Positions 8,501-16,243 of a DNA stretch of 64,000 nt are shown in pieces. The position numbers were made by a program, and so were the translations under genes. A model generated the notes under the pieces. That model searched no databases and had not been told where the DNA came from. It saw only the letters and a list, made by a program, of their open reading frames with translations. The stretch comes from Arthrobacter sp. StoSoilB22 (GTDB lineage Bacteria > Actinomycetota > Actinomycetes > Actinomycetales > Micrococcaceae): NCBI RefSeq assembly GCF_019977315.1, contig NZ_AP024652.1, positions 2,728,001 through 2,792,000 of the forward strand, given 5' to 3'. Numbering within the stretch: the first letter of the stretch is position 1; each line of letters opens with the position of its first letter.

Positions 8501-9685
8501 GTGGATAGAAGGCACGCAGCTTACGAATGGTTCCGGATCAACCGCTTTAAAGTGGACATGACGGCTACCTGCCTGCTGATTCTCCTCTTCGGTCCCGTAT
8601 ATCTGGTCGCCGACAGGCCCTGGCTGTTCCTTCTGTCCTGCAGCCTCCTGTTTCCCCTCGCCTGGCGACGTACGCGCCCGGCTGTGGCGGCCGGCGTCGT
8701 GATCCTTGTGTGCCTCATCCAGTGGGCCGTGGGTGCGGAACCGGTAGCGGGCCAAATCGCGGTCCCGCTGGTCATCTACGCAACGGCTGCCTACGGACCC
8801 GCGTGGGCGAGCCGGACGGTTCTGCTGGCCGGGCTCGTCGGTGGGGTCATGCTCACCACACGGCTCTTTTCCACTACCGCCGAATCCGGAATTCTGGGCC
8901 TGACCATAGGCGCGCTCTATACCGTGCTGATATGGATGCTTGTATTGGTGAGTTGGACACTTGGTGACCTGACGCGCGTCCGCCGCCTCCAGCTTCAGGC
9001 ACTGGAGGACCGAACACGGCGACTCGAAGTGGAGCAGATGCAGGAACGGAAACTGGCCGCTGCCGACGAACGCTCCCATATAGCCCGCGAGATGCACGAC
9101 ATCGTGGCGCATTCGCTGTCCGTCATCATTACCCAAGCGGACGGCGCACGATACGCGGCTGCGGCACAACCCGAGCTCGCCACCGAAGCACTGGCCACCA
9201 TTGCAGCCACGGGCCGGGATTCCTTGGGCGAAATGAGAAGACTGCTGGGGGTCCTCCGATCGGACGAGGACTCCCCTACCCGCCCACAACCCCGGCTTTC
9301 AGATCTCGATGAACTCCTCCTCGGCTTCCGCGCTGCGACACTTCAGGTGGCCTTCGAACAGACCGGTGTGCCCCGCAGGGCCCTTCCTGCCGGCGCCGAA
9401 CTCACTGCCTATCGAATCATTCAGGAAGCACTCACCAATGTGATGAAACACGCCGGCCCCAAGGCGACGGCGGGCGTAACGCTCACATGGCAGGCCCGAG
9501 GCCTGCAAGTGGACATCATCGACGACGGCCGGGGCGCCGCTGCTGATCCGCCAACGGCAGGCGGCGGTAACGGGCTTCCGGGAATGGGCGAGCGAGTCTC
9601 CCTCTACGATGGTTCCTTGACCGCAGGCCCGGTACAGGGCGGCGGTTTCCGTGTGTCCGCATTCATCCCCTATTCGGAGGCCTAG
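8501..9685 (+). CDS. Two-component sensor histidine kinase (NarL/DesK type)
   Basis: This 394-aa protein has an N-terminal membrane domain (about residues 20-155, four to five hydrophobic segments). A coiled-coil linker rich in Leu/Arg/Glu follows (about 158-190). The HisKA_3 phospho-acceptor is REMHDIVAHS with His199. The C-terminal HATPase has EALTNVMKHAG (N box) and DDGRG. It starts at GTG 8501. The regulator gene follows after 2 nt and a MacB-type ABC transporter after that, an order seen in peptide or antibiotic sensing modules. The signal is unknown; the short loops between the membrane segments suggest membrane-level sensing. Confidence 0.93.
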   Translation: MDRRHAAYEWFRINRFKVDMTATCLLILLFGPVYLVADRPWLFLLSCSLLFPLAWRRTRPAVAAGVVILVCLIQWAVGAEPVAGQIAVPLVIYATAAYGPAWASRTVLLAGLVGGVMLTTRLFSTTAESGILGLTIGALYTVLIWMLVLVSWTLGDLTRVRRLQLQALEDRTRRLEVEQMQERKLAAADERSHIAREMHDIVAHSLSVIITQADGARYAAAAQPELATEALATIAATGRDSLGEMRRLLGVLRSDEDSPTRPQPRLSDLDELLLGFRAATLQVAFEQTGVPRRALPAGAELTAYRIIQEALTNVMKHAGPKATAGVTLTWQARGLQVDIIDDGRGAAADPPTAGGGNGLPGMGERVSLYDGSLTAGPVQGGGFRVSAFIPYSEA

Positions 9686-9687
9686 CC

Positions 9688-10401
9688 ATGCCTGAAGTTC
9701 CTGCGCCCATTCGTGTGGCGCTCGTTGATGACCAGCAATTGGTGAGGTCCGGTTTTGGCATGTTGATCAATTCCCAGCCGGACCTGGAGGTGGTGGCTGA
9801 GGCAGGAAACGGGATGGAGGCGGTACAGGCCCTGAGCGCCACTGCCGCCGACGTGGTCCTGATGGATGTCCGCATGCCCGGTATGGACGGCATTGAAGCA
9901 ACCCGTCGAATTTTGGAACAAGCTGCGGCACAGCCCTCCGGCTCCCAACGGGCCGAAATCAAAATCGTGGTCCTGACCACGTTCGATCTGGACGAGTACG
10001 CCCTTGCCGCGATTCAGGCCGGTGCCAGCGGGTTCCTCCTCAAAGATGCACCGCCAGAGGAACTACTCGAGGCCATCCGCACCGTCTACCGCGGTGACGC
10101 CGTGATCGCTCCTTCCACCACCCGGCGCCTGCTTGACCACGTGGCACCGCTCCTGAGGACTCAATCGCCGGAGCAAACTGAACATGCAGCCGCAGTCGAG
10201 CGCCTGACCACCCGCGAGCGCGAGGTATTCCAGCTGATCGCACAGGGACAGTCCAATCCGGAGATAGCAGCGGGTCTGTTCCTTTCCGAGGCAACGGTAA
10301 AGACCCATGTGGGCCATATTCTGGCCAAGCTTGGTGCACGGGACCGCGTCCAGATTGTAGTCATTGCCTATGAGACCGGCGTGGTGGCGCCGGGTACTTA
10401 G
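9688..10401 (+). CDS. LuxR/NarL-family response regulator
   Basis: This 237-aa regulator has a receiver domain with acidic pocket DD (residues 14-15), phospho-acceptor Asp60 in LMDVRMPG, and Lys in LLKDAPPEE. It ends in a LuxR helix-turn-helix (LTTREREVFQLIAQGQSNPEIA and ATVKTHVGHILAKLG). It starts 2 nt after the kinase stop, so the pair is translationally linked. The likely target is the ABC transporter that follows, whose start is 110 nt downstream. The intervening gap has a short CGGGCCC inverted repeat near 10449-10469 without a T tract. Confidence 0.95.
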   Translation: MPEVPAPIRVALVDDQQLVRSGFGMLINSQPDLEVVAEAGNGMEAVQALSATAADVVLMDVRMPGMDGIEATRRILEQAAAQPSGSQRAEIKIVVLTTFDLDEYALAAIQAGASGFLLKDAPPEELLEAIRTVYRGDAVIAPSTTRRLLDHVAPLLRTQSPEQTEHAAAVERLTTREREVFQLIAQGQSNPEIAAGLFLSEATVKTHVGHILAKLGARDRVQIVVIAYETGVVAPGT

Positions 10402-10511
10402 GCAGCCCTGCACTGCGGCGGCCTGTCTCAGACCACGGTATGAACGGGCCCCCGGAATAATGGGCCCGCAGCCCGATCCTCCAGCGCAGGGCTGAAACAT
10501 AGCGTGGAACC

Positions 10512-11306
10512 ATGACAACATTCACGTCTCTCCCCCACCCGTCAGGAACCGATCGTCCGGCAGGCTCGTCAGGCGCTCAGGCCCGTCCCGCTGTGGAGGC
10601 TCATGAGCTGACCAAGAGCTACGGCCGCGCCGATACCACCGTGACTGCCCTGAACAAAGTGTCCGTGAGCTTCGACGCCGGAAAGTTCACTGCCATCATG
10701 GGGCCGTCCGGCTCCGGCAAATCCACTTTGATGCATTGTCTCGCCGGCTTGGATACGGCTGATTCCGGACGGATTGTGCTGGGCGGCACGGAACTGACAG
10801 GGCTCAACGACCGCCAGCTCACGGCGCTCCGCCGTGAGAGGATCGGCTTCGTTTTCCAGGCATTCAACCTGGTGCCCACCTTGACTGCCGAACAGAACAT
10901 CACGCTCCCCCTCGCTTTGGCAGGAACCACTGCCGACGCCGGATGGCTGGATACCGTTGTCACAACCCTTGGGCTCAAGGACCGTATGAAGCATCGGCCA
11001 CATGAGCTCTCCGGCGGCCAACAGCAGCGCGTGGCTGTTGCCCGGGCGCTGCTGACTAGTCCCGACGTCGTGTTTGGTGACGAACCAACCGGCAACCTCG
11101 ACTCAAAGGCCGGCGGGGAAGTATTGGCACTGCTGCGCCGGAGCAGCCAGGAGATGGGGCAGACCATCATCATGGTCACCCACGATCCCGTGGCCGCCAG
11201 CTACGCGGACCGCGTAGTGCTGATGAGCGACGGAGGCCTGGTGGGCGAGATTCACCATCCAACGGCAGACTCTGTGCTGACCGCCCTCGGCAAGCTGGGG
11301 GCCTGA
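10512..11306 (+). CDS. ABC transporter ATP-binding protein (MacB/LolD type)
   Basis: This 264-aa ATPase has Walker A GPSGSGKST, Q-loop FVFQAFNLVPTLT, signature LSGGQQQR and Walker B VVFGDEPTGNLD followed by an H-loop THDP. These are typical of LolD/MacB-type ATPases that work with FtsX-type permeases. The N-terminal 28 residues are low-complexity and not part of the domain. The permease gene follows with a 3-nt gap. Together with the upstream two-component system it probably exports or removes a membrane-acting compound, or moves lipoproteins; the cargo is not visible. Confidence 0.94.
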   Translation: MTTFTSLPHPSGTDRPAGSSGAQARPAVEAHELTKSYGRADTTVTALNKVSVSFDAGKFTAIMGPSGSGKSTLMHCLAGLDTADSGRIVLGGTELTGLNDRQLTALRRERIGFVFQAFNLVPTLTAEQNITLPLALAGTTADAGWLDTVVTTLGLKDRMKHRPHELSGGQQQRVAVARALLTSPDVVFGDEPTGNLDSKAGGEVLALLRRSSQEMGQTIIMVTHDPVAASYADRVVLMSDGGLVGEIHHPTADSVLTALGKLGA

Positions 11307-11309
11307 GGC

Positions 11310-13775
11310 ATGTTGCGTGTTGCCGTCTCCCAATTGACGACGCATTTCCGACGATTCGTCGCTATCGGGCTTGCAGTCATGTTGTCCGTCATGTTTCTCT
11401 CGGCCACCCTTATGGTGGGCGCCAGCACCAATGCCTCACTGGGCGCGAGTATCGGCGAGGCGTACCGCAACGCCGATGTTGTGGCTACGTCCAAGAACGG
11501 GGAGCCGTTCACCCAGGCTGCGGTGGATGCAGCCGTTTCATCCCCTGCAGTCCAGGACAGCTACGCCGAGCGTTCCACGTATGTGACGTTCGTGGCCGGT
11601 GGCGGTGAGCAGTACGGGCGCCTGCGCAATGCGGCGCCGGTTTCCCTGGAGAGTGGCATGCTGTCCTCAGGGTCCATGCCATCGAGCCGCTTGGAAGCCG
11701 CAATTGACGTCAAGACTGCCGAGCATTTGGGCCTCACAGTCGGCAGTACCGTGGAGTTGCGCGGCGCGGGACCGGTCAAGACAGCGAAGGTCACCATATC
11801 GGGCCTCATGAAAGCCACTAACGATCCTTTCTCGTCATCGGCTGCCCAGTTGGTGGGTTCGGAATCGGTTCTGAACGCCGTGCAGGACGCGGGCGCCGGG
11901 TATTCGGGGCTGCAGTTCGCGCTCAAGCCCGGGGAAGACGTCACCGCAGCCAAGGACTTCATCGCACACCGTATGGAAGCGGCCGGCACCGTTGGACCCG
12001 TGCTGGAAACGGCGCAGGAGAAGGTCACCTCCACAGTGGCCATGCTCAGTGCCGGCCAGGATCAGTTGACCGTTGTGTTGCTCGCTTTCGCTGGAGTGGC
12101 CATCCTTGTTTCCACTTTGGTGGTAGCCAATACGTTCTCAGTCCTGGTTGCCCAGCGGACCAGGGAGTTGGCTTTGCTTCGGTGCCTTGGTGCCGGCCGG
12201 TCACAGATCCGCGGATCCGTCATGCTGGAGGCGCTGGTGGTCGGTTTCATTTCCTCGGTTGTGGGCGTCCTCGCTGCCACCGGCCTGATGACCGGCTTGA
12301 TTGCCTGGGCCAAGTCCCAACCTGAGCAAGCCTTCGCCACACTGGCGGTACCGCCGTCGGCCATCATTGCCGGCCTGGTAGCCGGCACGCTCCTGACGGT
12401 GGTGGCTGCCCTGGTACCCGCGAAAGCGGCAACAGCCGTGGCACCACTGGCGGCCCTCCGACCGGCCGACGACGCCACCGTGGGCAACCGGCGAGGCAAG
12501 ATCCGCCTTATCCTGGGCCTCGTGGCCGTGCTGGGCGGAGCCGTCTTGCTGGTGTACGGCAGCCTGACGGTCTCCTTGCTGGTGGCGTTGCTCGGGGGTG
12601 CTGCCTCGTTTGTGGGCATCCTGCTGTGCTCCACCCTGTTCATCCCATCCGTGGTAGCCATGGCAGGCCGATTGGCAGCACCGGCCGGTGTGCCCGGCAA
12701 GCTCGCAGCAGTTAACGCGACGCGAAACCCTGCCCGCACTTCCGCTACGGCCGCTGCACTGCTGATCGGGGTCACGCTGGTCTCCCTCATGATGACGGGG
12801 GCGGCGACGTCCAGGCAGGCATTCAACGACACCTTGGCGGAAAACTATCCGGTGGACCTGTCCGCTCAGACAGCAGTGGACGGCACCGACCCCACGCAGG
12901 CCCTGTCTCGAATCAAAGCCCTCGACGGCGTCAGCGCTGCGGTGCTGCTCCAACCGTTGGGAACGCTGCAGGACGGAGCGACGCCTGACGCCGCCACCAC
13001 CGTCTACGGGCTCTCCGCCGTTGATGCCGCATCCGTACTGCGCGACAACAAACTCAAGCCAGCGCCAGGCACCGTGTACCTGCCTGAAGACTCCGGGCAG
13101 GGACCAGCAGACATCTCGACGGCGGCAGGCAGCGTTACGCTCGACGCCAAGGTTCTGCGAACCCGCCACGTACCCGCCTTTGTGGAGAGTTCCAGCATCT
13201 CTTCAGCTGCGTTGCCGGAAACGCCGGGCATGGTGTGGGTGAAACTGGACGATTCGGTCTCCGGGGACCGGGTTCAGGCCATCCAGAAGGACATCGCGTC
13301 CGCTCTGGGTGTTCATGAGCGCACTGTCAGCGGTGCAGCAATTGAGCGAGTGACCTTCAACAGCATCATCGATGTCCTGTTGCTGGTGGTCACTGGGCTC
13401 CTTGGTGTCGCAGTGGTGATCGCGTTGATTGGCGTGGCCAACACCTTGTCGCTGTCGGTCCTGGAGCGGACGCGCGAGAACTCGTTGCTCCGCGCCCTTG
13501 GCCTGACCAAGGGGCAGCTTCGCGGGATGTTGGCTATTGAAGCCGTGCTCGTCGCAGGCGTGGCAGCGATCATGGGAGCCGGCATGGGCGTCGTTTACGG
13601 ATGGCTTGGAGCGCAGGCAACCCTGGGCGGCGTGGCCAGTGTTGTTCCGGCGGTGCCGTGGCTGCAGTTGGCAGCTGTCTTTGGCGTAGCCGTAGTCGCC
13701 GGACTTCTGGCATCGGTGGTGCCTGCCCGGCGGGCGGCACGGTTGTCACCGGTTGAGGGGCTAGCTACCGCCTAA
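11310..13775 (+). CDS. FtsX-like ABC transporter permease
   Basis: This 821-aa permease has an N-terminal TM (about 17-40) and a MacB-type extracytoplasmic domain (about 45-245). Three TM segments follow (about 250-370) with the FtsX sequence TRELALLRCLGAGRSQI. A second half has a TM pair (about 395-450), another extracytoplasmic domain (about 505-680), and three C-terminal TMs containing TRENSLLRALGLTKGQLRG. It thus has two FtsX domains in one chain. It pairs with the ATPase encoded just upstream. Transcription should end at the hairpin at 13811-13865. Confidence 0.93.
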   Translation: MLRVAVSQLTTHFRRFVAIGLAVMLSVMFLSATLMVGASTNASLGASIGEAYRNADVVATSKNGEPFTQAAVDAAVSSPAVQDSYAERSTYVTFVAGGGEQYGRLRNAAPVSLESGMLSSGSMPSSRLEAAIDVKTAEHLGLTVGSTVELRGAGPVKTAKVTISGLMKATNDPFSSSAAQLVGSESVLNAVQDAGAGYSGLQFALKPGEDVTAAKDFIAHRMEAAGTVGPVLETAQEKVTSTVAMLSAGQDQLTVVLLAFAGVAILVSTLVVANTFSVLVAQRTRELALLRCLGAGRSQIRGSVMLEALVVGFISSVVGVLAATGLMTGLIAWAKSQPEQAFATLAVPPSAIIAGLVAGTLLTVVAALVPAKAATAVAPLAALRPADDATVGNRRGKIRLILGLVAVLGGAVLLVYGSLTVSLLVALLGGAASFVGILLCSTLFIPSVVAMAGRLAAPAGVPGKLAAVNATRNPARTSATAAALLIGVTLVSLMMTGAATSRQAFNDTLAENYPVDLSAQTAVDGTDPTQALSRIKALDGVSAAVLLQPLGTLQDGATPDAATTVYGLSAVDAASVLRDNKLKPAPGTVYLPEDSGQGPADISTAAGSVTLDAKVLRTRHVPAFVESSSISSAALPETPGMVWVKLDDSVSGDRVQAIQKDIASALGVHERTVSGAAIERVTFNSIIDVLLLVVTGLLGVAVVIALIGVANTLSLSVLERTRENSLLRALGLTKGQLRGMLAIEAVLVAGVAAIMGAGMGVVYGWLGAQATLGGVASVVPAVPWLQLAAVFGVAVVAGLLASVVPARRAARLSPVEGLATA

Positions 13776-13810
13776 GCCCCCGACGCTCTATCAGCTAATC
13801 ACCCTTAAAC

Positions 13811-13865
13811 AGAAACGCTCTCTCACTTCCTTGGATAGACCGGCAGGAAGTGAGAGAGCGTTTCT
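13811..13865. terminator. 20-bp perfect hairpin between convergent genes
   Basis: AGAAACGCTCTCTCACTTCC (13811-13830) pairs perfectly with 13846-13865 around a 15-nt loop, and is followed by TTGTTT on the plus strand. It sits between the permease stop (13775) and the metG stop (13894), so it could end both transcripts. Its stem contains GTGAGAGAGCGTTT, which resembles the motif in the 5773-5893 repeat. A further copy, GATGTGAGAGAAGGTTT, lies at 13878-13894 against the metG stop codon. Confidence 0.75.
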
Positions 13866-13893
13866 TGTTTACGGCTGTGATGTGAGAGAAGGT

Positions 13894-15453
13894 TTATGCC
13901 TCGGCGGGTTCTTCGTACCGCGGGAAGACAGGTGCAGGTGCCGGCAGCGCTGTCCCTGCCACCAAAGGCGTCGCGATTGCGGCGAACTGGCGGGACTCGC
14001 CTTCCGGTTGCCCAAGAACTTCCAGGAGCTTCGCGGACGACGACGGCATTACCGGTTGGGCGAGGATCGCCACAATACGGACAACCTCCAAGGTGACGTA
14101 CAGGACGGTGTTCATGCGCTCAAGGTCAGTCTTACGCAGCACCCACGGAGCCTGCTCCGCGAAATACGCATTGGTGTCGCCCAGGACGGTCCAGATCGCT
14201 TCGAGGGCCCGGCTGAATTCCTGCTTTTCGAAGGCAGCGCGTGCAGTGTCCAGCAGCTGGCCGGCCTGTGCCAGCAAAGCATCATCCTCTGCCGTGAATG
14301 CGCCGGGTACGGGAACCTTGCCGTCGCAGTTCTTCGCCACCATGGACAGCGAACGCTGGGCAAGGTTGCCGAAGTTGTTGGCAAGATCCGAGTTCATGCG
14401 GCCCACAATGGCTTCGTGGTTGTAGTTGCCGTCCGCACCGAACGGAACTTCGCGGAGGAAGAAGTAGCGGCACTGGTCCAGGCCGTACTGTGCCACGAAG
14501 TCCTGCGGTGCCACCACGTTGCCCAATGACTTGGACATCTTCACACCATTGTTGGTGAGGAAGCCGTGGATCATGACGCGCTTGGGCAACTCCAGGCCTG
14601 CACTCATGAGGAAAGCGGGCCAGTAAATAGCGTGGAAGCGTGAGATGTCCTTGCCGATCACGTGGACGTCGGCAGGCCAGAACTTCTTGAATGATTCCGA
14701 CTCGATGTCCGGGTAGCCCACGCCGGTCAGGTAATTGGTCAGGGCGTCGACCCAGACGTACATGACGTGCTTTTCATCGCCGGGGACGGGAACGCCCCAG
14801 TCGAAGGTGGTGCGGCTGATGGACAGGTCTTCCAGGCCGCGCCGGACAAAACTGATGACCTCATTAAAGCGCGACTGCGGCGCACCAAACTCCGGTTGTT
14901 CCTCGTACAGGGCAAGGAGTTTCTCCTGGTAATTGGAGAGCCGGAAAAAGTAGCTTTCCTCGGCGGTCCACGTCACCAGAGTGTCCGTTTCCTTGGAGTA
15001 GCGAAGCCCGTCCTCCTTCACCACGGTGTCGTCCTCGACGTAATATGCCTCGTCACGGACGGAGTACCAGCCCTCGTACTTGGACAGGTAGATATCGCCG
15101 TTGGCTTCCATCTTCTTCCAGATGGCTTGGGAGGCGGCGTAGTGGTCCTGGTCCGTGGTGCGGATGAAGCGGTCATGGGAGATGCCCAAGTCCTGGCTCA
15201 TCTGCTTGAAGGCTGCCGAGTTGCGGTCAGCGAGCTGTTTGGCAGAGATGCCTTCCTTCTCGGCTGACTGCTGCATCTTGAGTCCGTGCTCGTCCGTTCC
15301 GGTCATGAAGAACACTTCATGGCCGTCAAGGCGCTTGAAGCGTGCCATGGCATCAGTCGCAATGACCTCGTAAGCGTGGCCGATGTGCGGCACGCCGTTG
15401 GGGTAGCTGATTGCGGTGGTGATGTAGAACGGGGATTTCTCTGGAGACGTCAC
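13894..15453 (-). CDS. metG: Methionyl-tRNA synthetase
   Basis: This 519-aa class Ia synthetase charges initiator and elongator tRNA-Met. The HIGH motif is PHIGHAYE (residues 21-28), MTGTDEHG follows near 50, and KMSKSLGN lies near 307-314. The knuckle region ([13 protein letters not shown]) has no cysteines; only two Cys occur in the whole chain, so this is a zinc-free form. There is no C-terminal EMAP-type tRNA-binding domain. It is 34 nt downstream of the ABC ATPase gene on the same strand; functional linkage is unlikely. Confidence 0.97.
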   Translation of the reverse strand: MTSPEKSPFYITTAISYPNGVPHIGHAYEVIATDAMARFKRLDGHEVFFMTGTDEHGLKMQQSAEKEGISAKQLADRNSAAFKQMSQDLGISHDRFIRTTDQDHYAASQAIWKKMEANGDIYLSKYEGWYSVRDEAYYVEDDTVVKEDGLRYSKETDTLVTWTAEESYFFRLSNYQEKLLALYEEQPEFGAPQSRFNEVISFVRRGLEDLSISRTTFDWGVPVPGDEKHVMYVWVDALTNYLTGVGYPDIESESFKKFWPADVHVIGKDISRFHAIYWPAFLMSAGLELPKRVMIHGFLTNNGVKMSKSLGNVVAPQDFVAQYGLDQCRYFFLREVPFGADGNYNHEAIVGRMNSDLANNFGNLAQRSLSMVAKNCDGKVPVPGAFTAEDDALLAQAGQLLDTARAAFEKQEFSRALEAIWTVLGDTNAYFAEQAPWVLRKTDLERMNTVLYVTLEVVRIVAILAQPVMPSSSAKLLEVLGQPEGESRQFAAIATPLVAGTALPAPAPVFPRYEEPAEA

Positions 15454-15487
15454 TCTAAGAAGTTACCTTTTTTTGGGATGAAATAGC

Positions 15488-16243
15488 TTAGTTAAGTTCG
15501 GTCAGCGTATCGCTGAGCCGCACGAGCTCGTGGTCGTGGGAGGCAACCAGGACGGCAATGCCATCGCTGGTGGTGTCCTTCAGAATGCCGATGATGCGGT
15601 TGGCCGCCGCACGGTCAAGGCTGGCCGTGGGCTCGTCCACCACCAATACGCGGGTTCCCAGGATCAGGGCGCGGGCAATAGCCACGCGCTGACGTTCACC
15701 ACCGGAAAGCTGCGCAGGACGGTGGCGCATGCGGCGTCCCAGGCCCACGAGGTCCAGGAGGTCCTTGGCCATCTCGGTACGCTGTTCCACTTCGCCATCG
15801 GGCACGGCGGGGAGCAGGACGTTTTCCAACGCGCTCATGCCGTCAATCAAGGCACCGCCCTGATCCACGTAGCCGATCAGCGCCCGGCGGCGGTCCGCGA
15901 TCTCGTCGTCGCCCATGCTGTCCAGGGGCTGGCCCTCCCAGAAGACTTTGCCCGACGTCGGGAGCGTCAGTCCTGCGCTGACGGTCAGGATGCTGGTCTT
16001 ACCGGAGCCGCTTCGACCGGCAACACAGTGCATTTCGCCGGAATGAAGGGTGAGGTTGAAGTCGTCCACCACGTCAACTTCCTCGGCTCCGCCTTTGTCG
16101 CCACCGTAGTGGATGGTGACCCGGCTCAGTTCCAGGGGTGTTGCGTGATCCGTGGCCCTCACGATGGTGTTGGCACGGGTCTGCAATGACTCTTCCGCCG
16201 ATTCCGGGGTGGCCGTCAGCTCGGGGTTGGGATTGTCAGTCAT
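15488..16243 (-). CDS. ABC transporter ATP-binding protein
   Basis: This 251-aa ATPase starts at ATG 16243, which overlaps the permease stop by 4 nt (ATGA); the longer in-frame start at 16309 lies inside the permease gene and is unlikely. It has Walker A GRSGSGKTS, Q-loop GYVDQGGALIDG, signature LSGGERQR, and Walker B VLVVDEPTASLD followed by an H-loop SHDHEL. The first 45 residues are a low-complexity extension. Translational coupling to the 936-aa permease shows that the two form one transporter. Confidence 0.93.
   Translation of the reverse strand: MTDNPNPELTATPESAEESLQTRANTIVRATDHATPLELSRVTIHYGGDKGGAEEVDVVDDFNLTLHSGEMHCVAGRSGSGKTSILTVSAGLTLPTSGKVFWEGQPLDSMGDDEIADRRRALIGYVDQGGALIDGMSALENVLLPAVPDGEVEQRTEMAKDLLDLVGLGRRMRHRPAQLSGGERQRVAIARALILGTRVLVVDEPTASLDRAAANRIIGILKDTTSDGIAVLVASHDHELVRLSDTLTELN

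Noticed and set aside
10445..10470. Terminator between the response regulator and the ABC genes
   Set aside because: The 7-bp CGGGCCC repeat has no T tract and the downstream genes seem to belong to the same module.
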